From assembly GCA_022839625.1 (NCBI GenBank), contig JALHJL010000016.1, forward strand, positions 1 to 64,000: a DNA stretch of 64,000 nucleotides, written 5' to 3'. Under the pieces are notes generated by a model. It did not search any database and had not been told where the DNA came from. It worked only from the letters and a program-made list of their open reading frames with translations. The position numbers were made by a program, and so were the translations under genes. Positions within the stretch are counted from its first letter, which is position 1; each line of letters opens with the position of its first letter. This document shows, piece by piece, positions 26,602-34,587 of the stretch. The stretch comes from Phycisphaerales bacterium. GTDB lineage: Bacteria; Planctomycetota; Phycisphaerae; UBA1845; Fen-1342.

Positions 26602-27027
26602 ATGTCTGCCAACATATTGATCGTGGATGATTCGGAGACCATGCGCGGCATGATCAAGCGCACCCTGGCCATGAGCGGGCTGGACGTAGGTACGGTCTTC
26701 GAGGCATCAAACGGGATCGAGGCCCTGGCGCGCATGGCGGAGCACCCGGTCAGCGTCGTGCTGCTGGACATCAACATGCCGCTCATGAACGGCATGAAGC
26801 TGCTGGCGCGAATGCACGACGATCCCCGCGTGCGCGAGATTCCCGTCATCATTGCGTCCACCGAAGGCAGCGAGCCGCGCATCCAGGCGTTGTTGAACGC
26901 CGGCGCCCGCGGGTACGTGCGCAAGCCGTTCCGTCCCGAACAACTGCGGGACGTCTTGAAGTCGGTCGTCGGATTGCGGGACGCCGCGGCCCAGCCGGTG
27001 TGCGAGGACGGCGACCTTTCTTTCTAA
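26602..27027 (+). CDS. CheY-like response regulator
   Basis: A 141-residue single receiver domain: DDSE near residue 9, phospho-acceptor Asp in LLDINMPLMNG, Thr-Glu in ASTEGSEPR and the conserved Lys in VRKPFRPEQL. It receives phosphate from CheA and would act on the flagellar motor, pilus or HDOD protein. AGGAAG precedes the ATG 10 bases after the HDOD gene. It closes the operon, followed at once by a long inverted repeat that may end transcription. Confidence 0.9.
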   Translation: MSANILIVDDSETMRGMIKRTLAMSGLDVGTVFEASNGIEALARMAEHPVSVVLLDINMPLMNGMKLLARMHDDPRVREIPVIIASTEGSEPRIQALLNAGARGYVRKPFRPEQLRDVLKSVVGLRDAAAQPVCEDGDLSF

Positions 27028-27136
27028 ATCACCGTGCGCAATCATGCGACGCGGGAGGGCGAGGCTCCCGCCGAGCCGCGGCTCGCCAGGAGGCTCGCCC
27101 TCCCGGCGCGCGGCGCAAGATCGCGCACGGCGATTT
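27026..27136. repeat. 111-bp inverted-repeat element directly after cheY
   Basis: The end sequences 27026-27043 and 27119-27136 are inverted copies, 16 of 18 matching. Inside, GGGAGGGCGAGGCTCCC and its inverted partner near 27090-27105 extend the stem. The whole could fold as one long hairpin. Its left end overlaps the cheY stop codon, so it could act as transcript end or as a mobile palindromic (REP/MITE-like) insert. Confidence 0.7.
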
Positions 27137-27442
27137 AGTAGCTGTCCCGGGAGTCCTCAGAGAGGGGGCAGGGGAGGATCACTTTCGCGCGTATCTCCCC
27201 CCTCTCCATACCCGCTCAGCACGGGGAAAGCGGTCTTGGAACAGGTCCTTCTGTCAGTGTCTCACGGACAGCGGGGCTGCACGATACCCTCCAGATCAGT
27301 TTCCTTCCGGTGTTTCTCTATAGAAATCAAGTCCACCGCTTGACGTGTCCCGTCCCGACGCTTAAATGGACGCCCGTGCTGCCGGCCGGGTATCGCGGCT
27401 GCCGGCAGTGTACATGGTAGTAACACCTATTGGAGAAATGTG
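27028..27442. other. Intergenic region after the chemotaxis operon
   Basis: About 415 bases without a gene: the inverted-repeat element, then a G-rich stretch (27144-27240) vaguely like the G-rich repeats at 3106 and 56599, then the promoter at 27340-27367. Confidence 0.5.
27340..27367 (+). promoter_or_regulatory. Candidate promoter of the AT-hook protein
   Basis: TTGACG (27340-27345), 16 bases, TTAAAT (27362-27367). The expected start of transcription is about 70 bases before ATG 27443. Confidence 0.4.
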
Positions 27443-27910
27443 ATGCCCAGGAAGAAACGCCCGACGGCGGCGCGCAAGACGGCTGGCAGGAAACCGATGG
27501 TGCGAACCGGACCAGCCGGCGGCCTGAGTAGCGCCCTCCGCGGCGTGCAGAGCTACCATATGGAATTGCTGGCGCAACGCCGCGCACTCGATGCGCAGAT
27601 CGGCGCCGTGGAAAACGCCCTGGCGGTGATGGGCCGGCCGGCAGCGCCGGCGCAGCGCGCGGCGGGGCGTCCGGGCCGCCCGCCGGGCCGTCCCCCCGGA
27701 GGCGCTCCACGTCCCGGATCGCTGAAGTCGTACCTCGTGGACGTGCTGAGCGGACAGGGCGTGATGACCGTGAAGGACATCACCTCCGCCGTGCTGGCCG
27801 CCGGGTACAAGACCAAGAACAAGACGCTGGCCAAGAGTGTCGGCATCGCGTTGACCGAGCTGAAAGGGGTCACCAAAGTCGGCCGGGGACGCTTCCGTCT
27901 GAAGAAGTAG
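27443..27910 (+). CDS. Small basic DNA-binding-like protein (AT-hook linker plus winged-helix-like C-terminus)
   Basis: A 155-residue, very basic protein. Residues about 1-30 are Lys/Arg-rich, 35-65 form a short helical segment (MELLAQRRALDAQIGAVENA), and 75-95 contain GRPGRPPGRPPG, tandem AT-hook-like GRP units. Residues about 98-155 (SYLVDVLSGQGVMTVKDITS, ending GRGRFRLKK) resemble the HARE-HTH/winged-helix domains common in planctomycete small proteins. It probably binds the nucleoid. GGAG precedes ATG 27443 by 7 bases; a GTG immediately before it is unlikely. Monocistronic by its hairpin-rich downstream region. Confidence 0.6.
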   Translation: MPRKKRPTAARKTAGRKPMVRTGPAGGLSSALRGVQSYHMELLAQRRALDAQIGAVENALAVMGRPAAPAQRAAGRPGRPPGRPPGGAPRPGSLKSYLVDVLSGQGVMTVKDITSAVLAAGYKTKNKTLAKSVGIALTELKGVTKVGRGRFRLKK

Positions 27911-27958
27911 ACGGTTGGCGCGCGCCAGCCAACGATGGGAAGTTCGCAGGACCAGTGT

Positions 27959-27992
27959 CACCGGGACGACCGGCGGCGGCCGCGTCCCGGTG
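27959..27992 (+). terminator. 10-bp perfect hairpin before tyrS
   Basis: CACCGGGACG (27959-27968) and CGTCCCGGTG (27983-27992) pair perfectly with a 14-base loop. It is preceded by a smaller GTTGGC/GCCAAC stem at 27913-27932. No T-run follows; it could be a factor-aided terminator or a 5' leader structure of tyrS. Confidence 0.4.
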
Positions 27993-28036
27993 ATGCTCCG
28001 GTTTCGTTCTCCGGGGGTCCGAGGCAATGTTTCCGC

Positions 28037-29326
28037 ATGGCGACGGATTTCTTTGCCGATCTTGAGCAGCGCGGCCTGATCCACCAGGTCTCGTCGCCGG
28101 AACTGGCGAACGTGCTCCGGCAAGGGCGCATGGTCGGGTACATCGGCTTTGACCCGACCGCCGACAGTCTGCATGTCGGCAGCTTGTCACAACTGGTCAC
28201 CCTGCAACGGTTCCAGCGCGCGGGGCACCGGCCGATCGCCGTCATGGGCGGCGGTACGGGTCTGATCGGCGACCCCAGCGGGCGGGAAACGGAACGAACG
28301 CTGCTCAGCGAGGAGCAGCTTGCGGTCAACCTCGCCGGCATTCGCCGGCAGGCCGAGCGGTTTCTGGATTTCAGCGGCGACGGTGCCGTTCTGGTCAACA
28401 ACGCCGACTGGCTGTGCCGGCTCGGACTGGTGGATTTCCTGCGCGACATCGGAAAGCACTTCTCGGTCAACCAGATGATCGTGCGCGACTCCGTGCGCAT
28501 GCGGCTGGAGGAGCGCGAGCACGGCATCTCGTACACCGAGTTCACCTACATCCTGCTTCAGGCCTACGACTTCCTGGAGTTGTACGATCGGTACGGCTGC
28601 ACGCTCCAGATGGGCGGCAGCGATCAATGGGGCAACATCCTTTCAGGGGCGGACTTGATCCGGCGTTTGCGCGGCGTTGAGGCCTATGGGCTGACCACGC
28701 CGCTGGTCACGCGCGCGGACGGCAAGAAGTTCGGGAAGTCGGAAGAAGGAAACGTCTGGCTGGACGCCCGACGGACCAGTCCATACCAGTTCTACCAGTT
28801 CTGGCTCAACACCGATGACCAGGACGTGGTTCGGTATCTGGGCACGTTCACCTCGCTAACGGTCGACCAGATTCACGAGCTTGGCCGGACCGTGACTTCG
28901 GCGCCGGAGCGCCGGGCGGCCCAGAAGGTGCTGGCCGAGGAGGTCACACGGCTGGTGCACGGACCGGAGGCGCTCGGTCGGGCGCAGCGCGCCGCCGACG
29001 TGCTGTTCAGCAAGGATGCGGACTATCGCGCGTTGTCCGGGCAGGAGCTCGAAGAGGCGTTTTACGGTGCGCCGCGCACCGCGCTTGCGCCGGAGAACCT
29101 CGGCACCCCCGCCGCCGGCCTGGTATCGCTGCTCGCCGACGTGGGCCTGTATCCGTCTCGCGGCCGGGCCCGCCAGGACGTGACCGCGGGCGGGGTTTCG
29201 GTGAACAACGTCATCGTGCGCGACGGCAACTACACTCTCTCGCAGACCGACCTGCTGCCCGGCGGTTTCGTCATTCTGCGCAAGGGCAAGAAGCACTATC
29301 ACGTCCTGCACGTGGCCGGGCAATGA
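28037..29326 (+). CDS. tyrS: Tyrosyl-tRNA synthetase
   Basis: A 429-residue class I synthetase. FDPTADSLHVGS holds the HIGH-type motif, GGSDQWGNI the tyrosine/tRNA contact and DGKKFGKSEEGN the KMSKS-type loop. A C-terminal S4 domain (ALYPSRGRARQDVT region, then DGNYTLSQTDLLPGG) finishes the protein. It joins tyrosine to tRNA-Tyr. The start is ATG 28037; the frame is open upstream through the hairpin, which is not coding. The stop overlaps the next gene by 4 bases (ATGA). Confidence 0.95.
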   Translation: MATDFFADLEQRGLIHQVSSPELANVLRQGRMVGYIGFDPTADSLHVGSLSQLVTLQRFQRAGHRPIAVMGGGTGLIGDPSGRETERTLLSEEQLAVNLAGIRRQAERFLDFSGDGAVLVNNADWLCRLGLVDFLRDIGKHFSVNQMIVRDSVRMRLEEREHGISYTEFTYILLQAYDFLELYDRYGCTLQMGGSDQWGNILSGADLIRRLRGVEAYGLTTPLVTRADGKKFGKSEEGNVWLDARRTSPYQFYQFWLNTDDQDVVRYLGTFTSLTVDQIHELGRTVTSAPERRAAQKVLAEEVTRLVHGPEALGRAQRAADVLFSKDADYRALSGQELEEAFYGAPRTALAPENLGTPAAGLVSLLADVGLYPSRGRARQDVTAGGVSVNNVIVRDGNYTLSQTDLLPGGFVILRKGKKHYHVLHVAGQ

Positions 29327-30357
29327 AACGGCGGCAGGCTTGTCGGGCGACGGCGCCGCGCAAGGGAGCCGGCGGTGAGTCGGACGCGCTCGCGCGGGTC
29401 GCTGAGGCGTTGGGGCGGCGTGCGTCGTTGCTCGCTCAGCCGGCGACCGCCGTCGGCCGGATGGTTCACTCGGTTGCCGACGGCATCGCCGGACTGGTGA
29501 TCGAGCGACTGGGACCCGTCCTCGTCGCGCAGCTTCATGAGGGGCAACTCAAGTTGAGCGAGTCGGCGGCGCGCGACCTTTGCGCACACGTTGCCCAAAC
29601 GCTGGGAAGCGAGGCCGTGTATCGCAAGGTGTACCCGAAGGACCGCAGCGCGGTCTCGGCCGACCTGGAACGGCAACATCGGGACCCCAGTCCCTGGATC
29701 GGCGCGCAAGTCCCGCCCGAGCTGCCGGTACTTGAGCACGGAATGACGTTCCTGGTTCGGCCGTATGATGGATACCTGACGGGGCTGTTCCTCGACCACC
29801 GGCTCAGTCGCCTGCGTGTCCGACAGCTCGCCGGCGGCCGGCGTGTCCTGAACGCCTTCGCGTACACCTGCGGCTTCACCCTGGCGGCGGTGCTGGGCGG
29901 CGCCCGTGAAACGGTGAGCGTGGATATCTCGAAGAAGTCGCTGACCTGGGGCCGCCGGAATCTGGAGGCGAATGGGGTCGCGCCGGAGCCGCAGCGTTTC
30001 ATCTGCTCCGACGTTCTCGATTACTACCGGCGCGCGGTTCGGCAGGGCCGGCGTTTCGATCTCATCCTCCTTGACCCGCCGACATTCGCCCGGCAGAAAG
30101 GCAGTCGCCGGACCTTCGTTCTCGAACGTGACCTGGACCGGCTGGTGCGCGGCGCGCTGACGGTGCTGGACCCGGGCGGCCTGGTCCTGCTGTCGGTCAA
30201 CCTGCGCGAGATGTCGTTCGCCCGTCTGGAGCACGTTCTGGTCGCGGCGGCGCGGGCCGAGCGGCGGCAATGTGAGCTGCGAGAGCGCCTCCCGTTGCCC
30301 GAGGACTTCTGCGGCGACCAGGACTATGCCAAGTCAGTCCTGGCTCGGGTTCTCTAG
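29323..30357 (+). CDS. RlmI/RlmK-like SAM-dependent rRNA methyltransferase
   Basis: A 344-residue class I methylase. Residues about 20-120 are a shortened PUA/EEHEE-like region (YRKVYPKDRSA). Residues about 145-344 form the catalytic fold: LNAFAYTCGFTLAAVLGGA binds SAM, VSVDISKKSLTWGRRN is motif II, and DLILLDPPTFARQKG is the DPP motif of m5C/m2G methylases. It would modify 23S rRNA cytosine or guanine. It is translationally coupled to tyrS. Confidence 0.75.
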   Translation: MKRRQACRATAPRKGAGGESDALARVAEALGRRASLLAQPATAVGRMVHSVADGIAGLVIERLGPVLVAQLHEGQLKLSESAARDLCAHVAQTLGSEAVYRKVYPKDRSAVSADLERQHRDPSPWIGAQVPPELPVLEHGMTFLVRPYDGYLTGLFLDHRLSRLRVRQLAGGRRVLNAFAYTCGFTLAAVLGGARETVSVDISKKSLTWGRRNLEANGVAPEPQRFICSDVLDYYRRAVRQGRRFDLILLDPPTFARQKGSRRTFVLERDLDRLVRGALTVLDPGGLVLLSVNLREMSFARLEHVLVAAARAERRQCELRERLPLPEDFCGDQDYAKSVLARVL

Positions 30358-30456
30358 GTGTCCGTCGAAAAGGGGGGACTCGCTCCGCGCCGGCGGGTTT
30401 TCGCGGTAGCGCTGCATCGTTCCCCCGCGGTGTCTATACCCTTGTTCAACGGACTG

Positions 30457-31178
30457 CTACGGACACCCGCCGGCCACGAGGCACTGCACGAAGGGGTTGA
30501 TGTCGCCGAAATCCACCACTCCGTCGCAATTGAGATCGCCGGTCAGCAACGGCGGCGTCAGCTCACACCGAAGCGCGTCGGTCGTCACGGTCACCGCATC
30601 GACCTGCCAGCCGCGGAAGTTGTTGTAGTATTCGTCGATCGTATCGAAGGACCATTGCAGCCGAACTGTCTGGCCGGCGAAGGGGCTCAGGTCCACCGTC
30701 CGGGGCTGCCAAGCTGCCGACTCGGCCGGCACGTCCGCCAGCACGTCCTGAACGTAGAGGCCGGCCACGTCATACCCGGGCTCGTTCTCGGTCTGGAGAT
30801 TCGAGCAATACGTGAGTGTCGCGGCGCCGCCGGGCGGCAGCGGCGGCACGTCCACCAGCCGCGGGTCCAATGGGTATTGTGCGCACACCGGATGAACTCC
30901 ACGTGGTTCAGATCGACCCCCCACGCGCTGAAGGTGTGGGTCGCCTGGTTCTTGTCGCTGGCGTTGCGCGTCAACACGAAGAGCACGTCGTCGCGGGCCA
31001 GCTCGACGACCAGGCTGCTCGGAATCCCGAGCGGCCAGGCGATGAGCGTCCCCAACGCGGGCTCCCACTCCGCCACGATGCGCACCGGGGGCACCGGTTG
31101 CGCCGCAGCCTGAACAGCGAGAATAACGACAATCCCCCACGGCGCGGCGAAGCCGCGCGTCAGTCGTCCAACCCTCAT
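30457..31178 (-). pseudogene. Chimeric pseudogene: agmatine deiminase N-terminus joined out of frame to a dockerin-like C-terminus
   Basis: From ATG 31178 the frame encodes a signal peptide and about 105 residues like the start of agmatine/peptidylarginine deiminases (EWEPALGTLIAWPLGI, ELARDDVLFVLTRN, HNTHWTRG where the family has WTRD). At about 30860 the frame breaks. The other frame continues with TYCSNLQTENEPGYDVAG, DLSPFAGQTVRLQWSFDT (a MAM/immune-inhibitor-like beta domain) and a dockerin-like end GDLNCDGVVDFGDINPFV. The catalytic part of the deiminase is absent. The simplest reading is a deletion that fused two genes. An assembly error is the alternative. Confidence 0.65.
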
Positions 31179-31265
31179 GGAGTGCCTCGCTTGTTAACGC
31201 CTCCGAGTCCGTGTTCGGGGGGACCCGCGCCGCACGACGCCGGCCGACGGTCTCCCGGCTCGCGC

Positions 31266-32798
31266 CTAGGGACATCCGCCCTGCACGATGCACTGCACGA
31301 AGGGGTTGATGTCGCCGAAGCCGACTTCGCCGTCGCCGTTGATATCGCCGTTGCCGATGTCGCACAGCGGGTAGTTGCTCGCATAGGCGGCGGGGTTCGA
31401 CAGGGCCAGAACGAAGGGGTTGATGTCGCCGAAATCGACCACGCCGTCACAGTTCATATCGGCCGGCACGAAGCTCAGCGGGATTTGCAGGCGCAGGTAC
31501 GCGTCGCCCAGGTTCGTGCCCGCACCGTTGCGCAGTGTGGCCAGGAAGTAAACCATGCGCGAATCGGTGAGGAACGTGCCGGTCCCCTTGAACAGGTTGA
31601 GGTACACGTCATCGTCGAACTGGCCGTTGCCGTCCAGGTCGATCGGGTCGCCCTCGCGGGCGACGATGATGTCGCCGTTCAGGACCATGACGTAGTCCTT
31701 GTTGGGGTCGCCGATGTCCGTGTTCCCGATCAGCAGCCAGTCGCCGACGCGGTTGCCATTGAAGCCCGAGAAGGTGTTCCCCCAGTGTTCCCCGCCGACG
31801 ATCGCGTCGCCGGTCTTCGCCATCAGCACGCCGTTGCGGACCGCCCAGTCGTTGTCCGCCGGGTCATCCCCACGGCAGAACCACGTGCCGTCGGAAAGCA
31901 TGCGCGTGAAGAACACCGCCGCCATGGTCACCGACGAACCGGCCACGGGGGAACCCTCGCGCAGCACGACCACGTCGTCGACGGCCAGGATGTCGTCGAT
32001 GGCGGTGTTGGGGTTCTCCGTGTCGCCTTTGGCGAACCAGTGCAGACCGTCCGCCGTGCCGCCGCAGTCGTCGTAGTCGAAGTTGTCCCACACCTCGCCT
32101 TCGATCAGACTCACGCCCGACTGGCGGAACGAGGTGTTGCCGCGGAAGAACGCCGGGTAACGGCTGCTGTGACAGTTCTGGATCGGCGTATTCACGAAGC
32201 CCGCGTCGCCGTTGTTCAACACGTGGACCGAATTGATCGAGTTGCCGAACAACTCGTCGCCGGTCGGGTTTCCGGGCACGTCGATGAGCCCGTAGGCCGG
32301 GTCGCTCTGCTTATGGATGACGGTATGCGTGATGCCGTCGAACACGATGACCTTCTCGGCGATGCTGGTGCTACCCCCTTTGGCGCGGCAACTGAAGCCG
32401 ATGTGGCCGTAGTCGTTCCACGAGGCGGGCACGGGGGAATCGAAGAAGTCATACTGCTCGCCCGGCACGCCGCCCAACAGCGGCTGACCGTCCTGGGCGA
32501 AGGCCCAGCCGGACGTCCCCGAGCCCAGTATCAGAATGGCATCGAGCGTGGTGGCCAGGTTGCTGCGACCCTTCAATATCCACTCTCCGCCATCGGGGCG
32601 CATCGCCAGGTCCTCGAAGACCGTGAACTCGGCGTACACCAGGTTCCCGCTGGCGTCTCGCGCCCCCGGCACAACCGCCGTCGGATGGCCCGGAATCTCG
32701 GTGTAGATGACCTCGATCGGGCCGGCCGCGGCCGCGGCGGTCAGTACGCAAACACTCGTCAGAACTGCCCAATAACCGCGATGAGAACTACCGGACAT
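31266..32798 (-). CDS. Exported NxxGxxAF-type repeat protein with dockerin-like C-terminus
   Basis: A 510-residue protein with a signal peptide (residues 1-26). The body has repeated beta units typical of the planctomycete NxxGxxAF class (GTSGWAFAQDGQPLLGGVPG, NNGDAGFVNTP, REGSPVAGSSVT, REGDPIDLDGNG), probably a propeller. Two dockerin-like repeats close it: DMNCDGVVDFGDINPFV and GDINGDGEVGFGDINPFV. Its last residues almost repeat the end of the chimeric pseudogene next to it (INPFVQCIVQGGCP against INPFVQCLVAGGCP). AAGGAGGTG precedes ATG 32798. Confidence 0.75.
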   Translation of the reverse strand: MSGSSHRGYWAVLTSVCVLTAAAAAGPIEVIYTEIPGHPTAVVPGARDASGNLVYAEFTVFEDLAMRPDGGEWILKGRSNLATTLDAILILGSGTSGWAFAQDGQPLLGGVPGEQYDFFDSPVPASWNDYGHIGFSCRAKGGSTSIAEKVIVFDGITHTVIHKQSDPAYGLIDVPGNPTGDELFGNSINSVHVLNNGDAGFVNTPIQNCHSSRYPAFFRGNTSFRQSGVSLIEGEVWDNFDYDDCGGTADGLHWFAKGDTENPNTAIDDILAVDDVVVLREGSPVAGSSVTMAAVFFTRMLSDGTWFCRGDDPADNDWAVRNGVLMAKTGDAIVGGEHWGNTFSGFNGNRVGDWLLIGNTDIGDPNKDYVMVLNGDIIVAREGDPIDLDGNGQFDDDVYLNLFKGTGTFLTDSRMVYFLATLRNGAGTNLGDAYLRLQIPLSFVPADMNCDGVVDFGDINPFVLALSNPAAYASNYPLCDIGNGDINGDGEVGFGDINPFVQCIVQGGCP

Positions 32799-33085
32799 GA
32801 CTCTGCACCTCCTTGCTCTTCGCATCCCGCCTTCCACCGAGCCCAAGCGCGTGCCCACCGCGCTCGCAGGTAAGAAGCTCGAAGCGACGATGCGGCTGAG
32901 CTGCGCCGGCGGCCTTGCGTGCCGCTGGCACGTGCCATAGTACCACAACGCCCGCGCCCGACAAATGAGGAAGTTCGCGGCCAATCGCCTGGAAACGAAC
33001 GGTCGCGGCAGCGAACCGATCCCCTGCCCGTGTCCTGAGTTACAGATGCGGCGGTCAGGTGGGGGGGCAAGTCCCTGGTTGGCTT

Positions 33086-33106
33086 GTGCAAAGTGGAGCT
33101 TTGCAC
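33086..33106. repeat. Dispersed palindrome GTGCAAAG, copy 1
   Basis: GTGCAAAG, 5 bases, CTTTGCAC: a perfect 8-bp hairpin. Related copies are at 38595-38613 (TGCAAAGC/GCTTTGCA) and, decayed, at 51717-51740. All are intergenic. Confidence 0.6.
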
Positions 33107-33198
33107 TCCGCGACTCGCGCGAGCGGCTTCAGACTCAGGACACCGGTGCGTCTTTCCCGGGCGGGCGAGCGCCGCTGCCGCCGCCGGCCCGCTGCGGG

Positions 33199-33204
33199 TA
33201 TACT
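33199..33204 (+). promoter_or_regulatory. -10 box suggesting a leaderless rarA transcript
   Basis: TATACT ends 7 bases before the ATG at 33212, so transcription is expected at or next to the A of the start codon. No Shine-Dalgarno sequence precedes this ATG. Confidence 0.4.
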
Positions 33205-33211
33205 TCCGGCG

Positions 33212-34585
33212 ATGGACCTGTTCGCCGAGCAAAGGGAGGCGGCCCTACGGCAAGTGCAGCCGCTGGCGGTGCGGATGCGGCCGCGGACGCTGGACGAGTT
33301 CGTGGGACAGGAGCATTTCGCGGGCGCGGGGCGGCTGCTGCGGCGGTTGCTGGAGGCCGACCGTTTGACCAGCGCGGTCCTGTACGGTCCGCCGGGCAGC
33401 GGCAAGACGACGCTGGCACGGCTCATCGCCGCGTACACCAAGGCGAGCTTCGTCACCCTGCACGCGGCGGAGGCGGGGGTGAAGGACGTGCGGGCGGTGA
33501 TTGAGGCCGCGCACGACCGGCTTTATCGGAACGGGCAGCGTACGGTGCTCTTTCTCGACGAGATCCACCGCTTCAGCCGGGCGCAGCAGGACGTGCTGCT
33601 GAAGGACGTGGAGGAGGGGACGCTGATCCTGGTGGGGGCGACCACGGAGAACCCGTTCTTCGCAATCACGGGGCCGCTCGTCTCGCGCAGCCACATCTTC
33701 GAATTCCGCCCGCTGTCGCCGGAGCACCTCGAGACCCTGCTGCGCCGCGCACTGGCGGACCGCGAGCGCGGCCTGGGGGCGACGGGGGCCGTGTGCGAAG
33801 AGGACGCGCTGCGTTTCCTCGCCGAGCGCTCCGATGGCGACGCCCGCCGGGCGCTGGCGGCCCTGGAAGTCGCGGTCTTGTCGCAGTTGCAGCGCGCTGC
33901 CGGCACCGGCCCGACGAGCTCGGAGCCGGCCGCGGCGCCGCACGTGACGCTGGAGGTCGCCGCCGAGTCCATGCAGCAGAAGGCGATCTCCTACGACGCG
34001 ACCGGCGACACGCATTACGACGTGGCGTCGGCATTCATCAAGAGCATGCGGGGCAGCGACCCGGATGCCGCGCTCTACTGGCTCGCGCGAATGCTCGAGG
34101 GCGGCGAGGACCCGCGCTTCATCGCGCGCCGCATCGCCATCTGTGCGTCCGAGGACGTCGGCAACGCCGACCCGCAGGCGGCAGTGCTCGCGGCCGCCGC
34201 CGTACAGATCACGCAGGTCGTCGGACTGCCCGAGTGTCAGTTCGCACTGGCGCAGGCGGCGGTCTACATCTCTTGTGCGCCGAAGTCGAATGCCGTTACG
34301 ATGGCCATCGCCGCCGCGCGGAAGGACGTGCGCGAGGGCCTGACGTTGGCGGTCCCGGTGCACCTGCGCGACGCGAGCTACGCGGGTTCGGCGCGGGTGG
34401 GCCGCGGGGCGGGGTACCGATATCCGCACGACTACCCGGGGGGTTACGTGCCGCAGGACTACCTCGGGGTGGCGAAAACATATTACAATCCGACCGAGCG
34501 CGGACAGGAGGCCCGCATGGCACAAACGCTGCGGAACCTGCGTGAGGCCCGCGGAGATTCGTCCGCCAAGGATCGAGACGGTTAA
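33212..34585 (+). CDS. rarA: Replication-associated recombination ATPase RarA/MgsA
   Basis: A 457-residue AAA+ protein of the RarA/WRNIP1 family. GPPGSGKTT is Walker A, FLDEIHRF Walker B, GATTENPFF sensor 1 and DGDARRALAALE sensor 2. The C-terminal tetramerisation domain follows (RMLEGGEDPRFIARR, then DYPGGYVPQDYLG). It remodels stalled replication forks and binds SSB. The frame is open upstream to 33059, but that segment runs through a palindrome and lacks homology. It is followed after 2 bases by the cyclo-ligase gene, forming an operon. Confidence 0.92.
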   Translation: MDLFAEQREAALRQVQPLAVRMRPRTLDEFVGQEHFAGAGRLLRRLLEADRLTSAVLYGPPGSGKTTLARLIAAYTKASFVTLHAAEAGVKDVRAVIEAAHDRLYRNGQRTVLFLDEIHRFSRAQQDVLLKDVEEGTLILVGATTENPFFAITGPLVSRSHIFEFRPLSPEHLETLLRRALADRERGLGATGAVCEEDALRFLAERSDGDARRALAALEVAVLSQLQRAAGTGPTSSEPAAAPHVTLEVAAESMQQKAISYDATGDTHYDVASAFIKSMRGSDPDAALYWLARMLEGGEDPRFIARRIAICASEDVGNADPQAAVLAAAAVQITQVVGLPECQFALAQAAVYISCAPKSNAVTMAIAAARKDVREGLTLAVPVHLRDASYAGSARVGRGAGYRYPHDYPGGYVPQDYLGVAKTYYNPTERGQEARMAQTLRNLREARGDSSAKDRDG

Positions 34586-34587
34586 CC

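Larger units (their letters stand above)
32799..33211. other. Divergent intergenic region with dispersed palindromes
   Basis: About 410 bases without a supported gene. It holds CGTGCC-GCT-GGCACG (around 32919-32933), the repeat at 33086-33106 and the rarA promoter at its right edge. Confidence 0.5.

Noticed and set aside
27144..27240. Third copy of the G-rich in-frame repeat
   Set aside because: It shares GAGGGGGCAGGGG with the other two, but I cannot align the rest. It may be a decayed relative; too weak to list as a copy.
27911..28036. T-box riboswitch before tyrS
   Set aside because: The leader is only about 125 bases, with GC hairpins and no T-box sequence or specifier loop recognised.
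32799..32984. Upstream extension of the NxxGxxAF protein
   Set aside because: The start at 32798 has a strong ribosome site and begins a normal signal peptide; the extension has neither.
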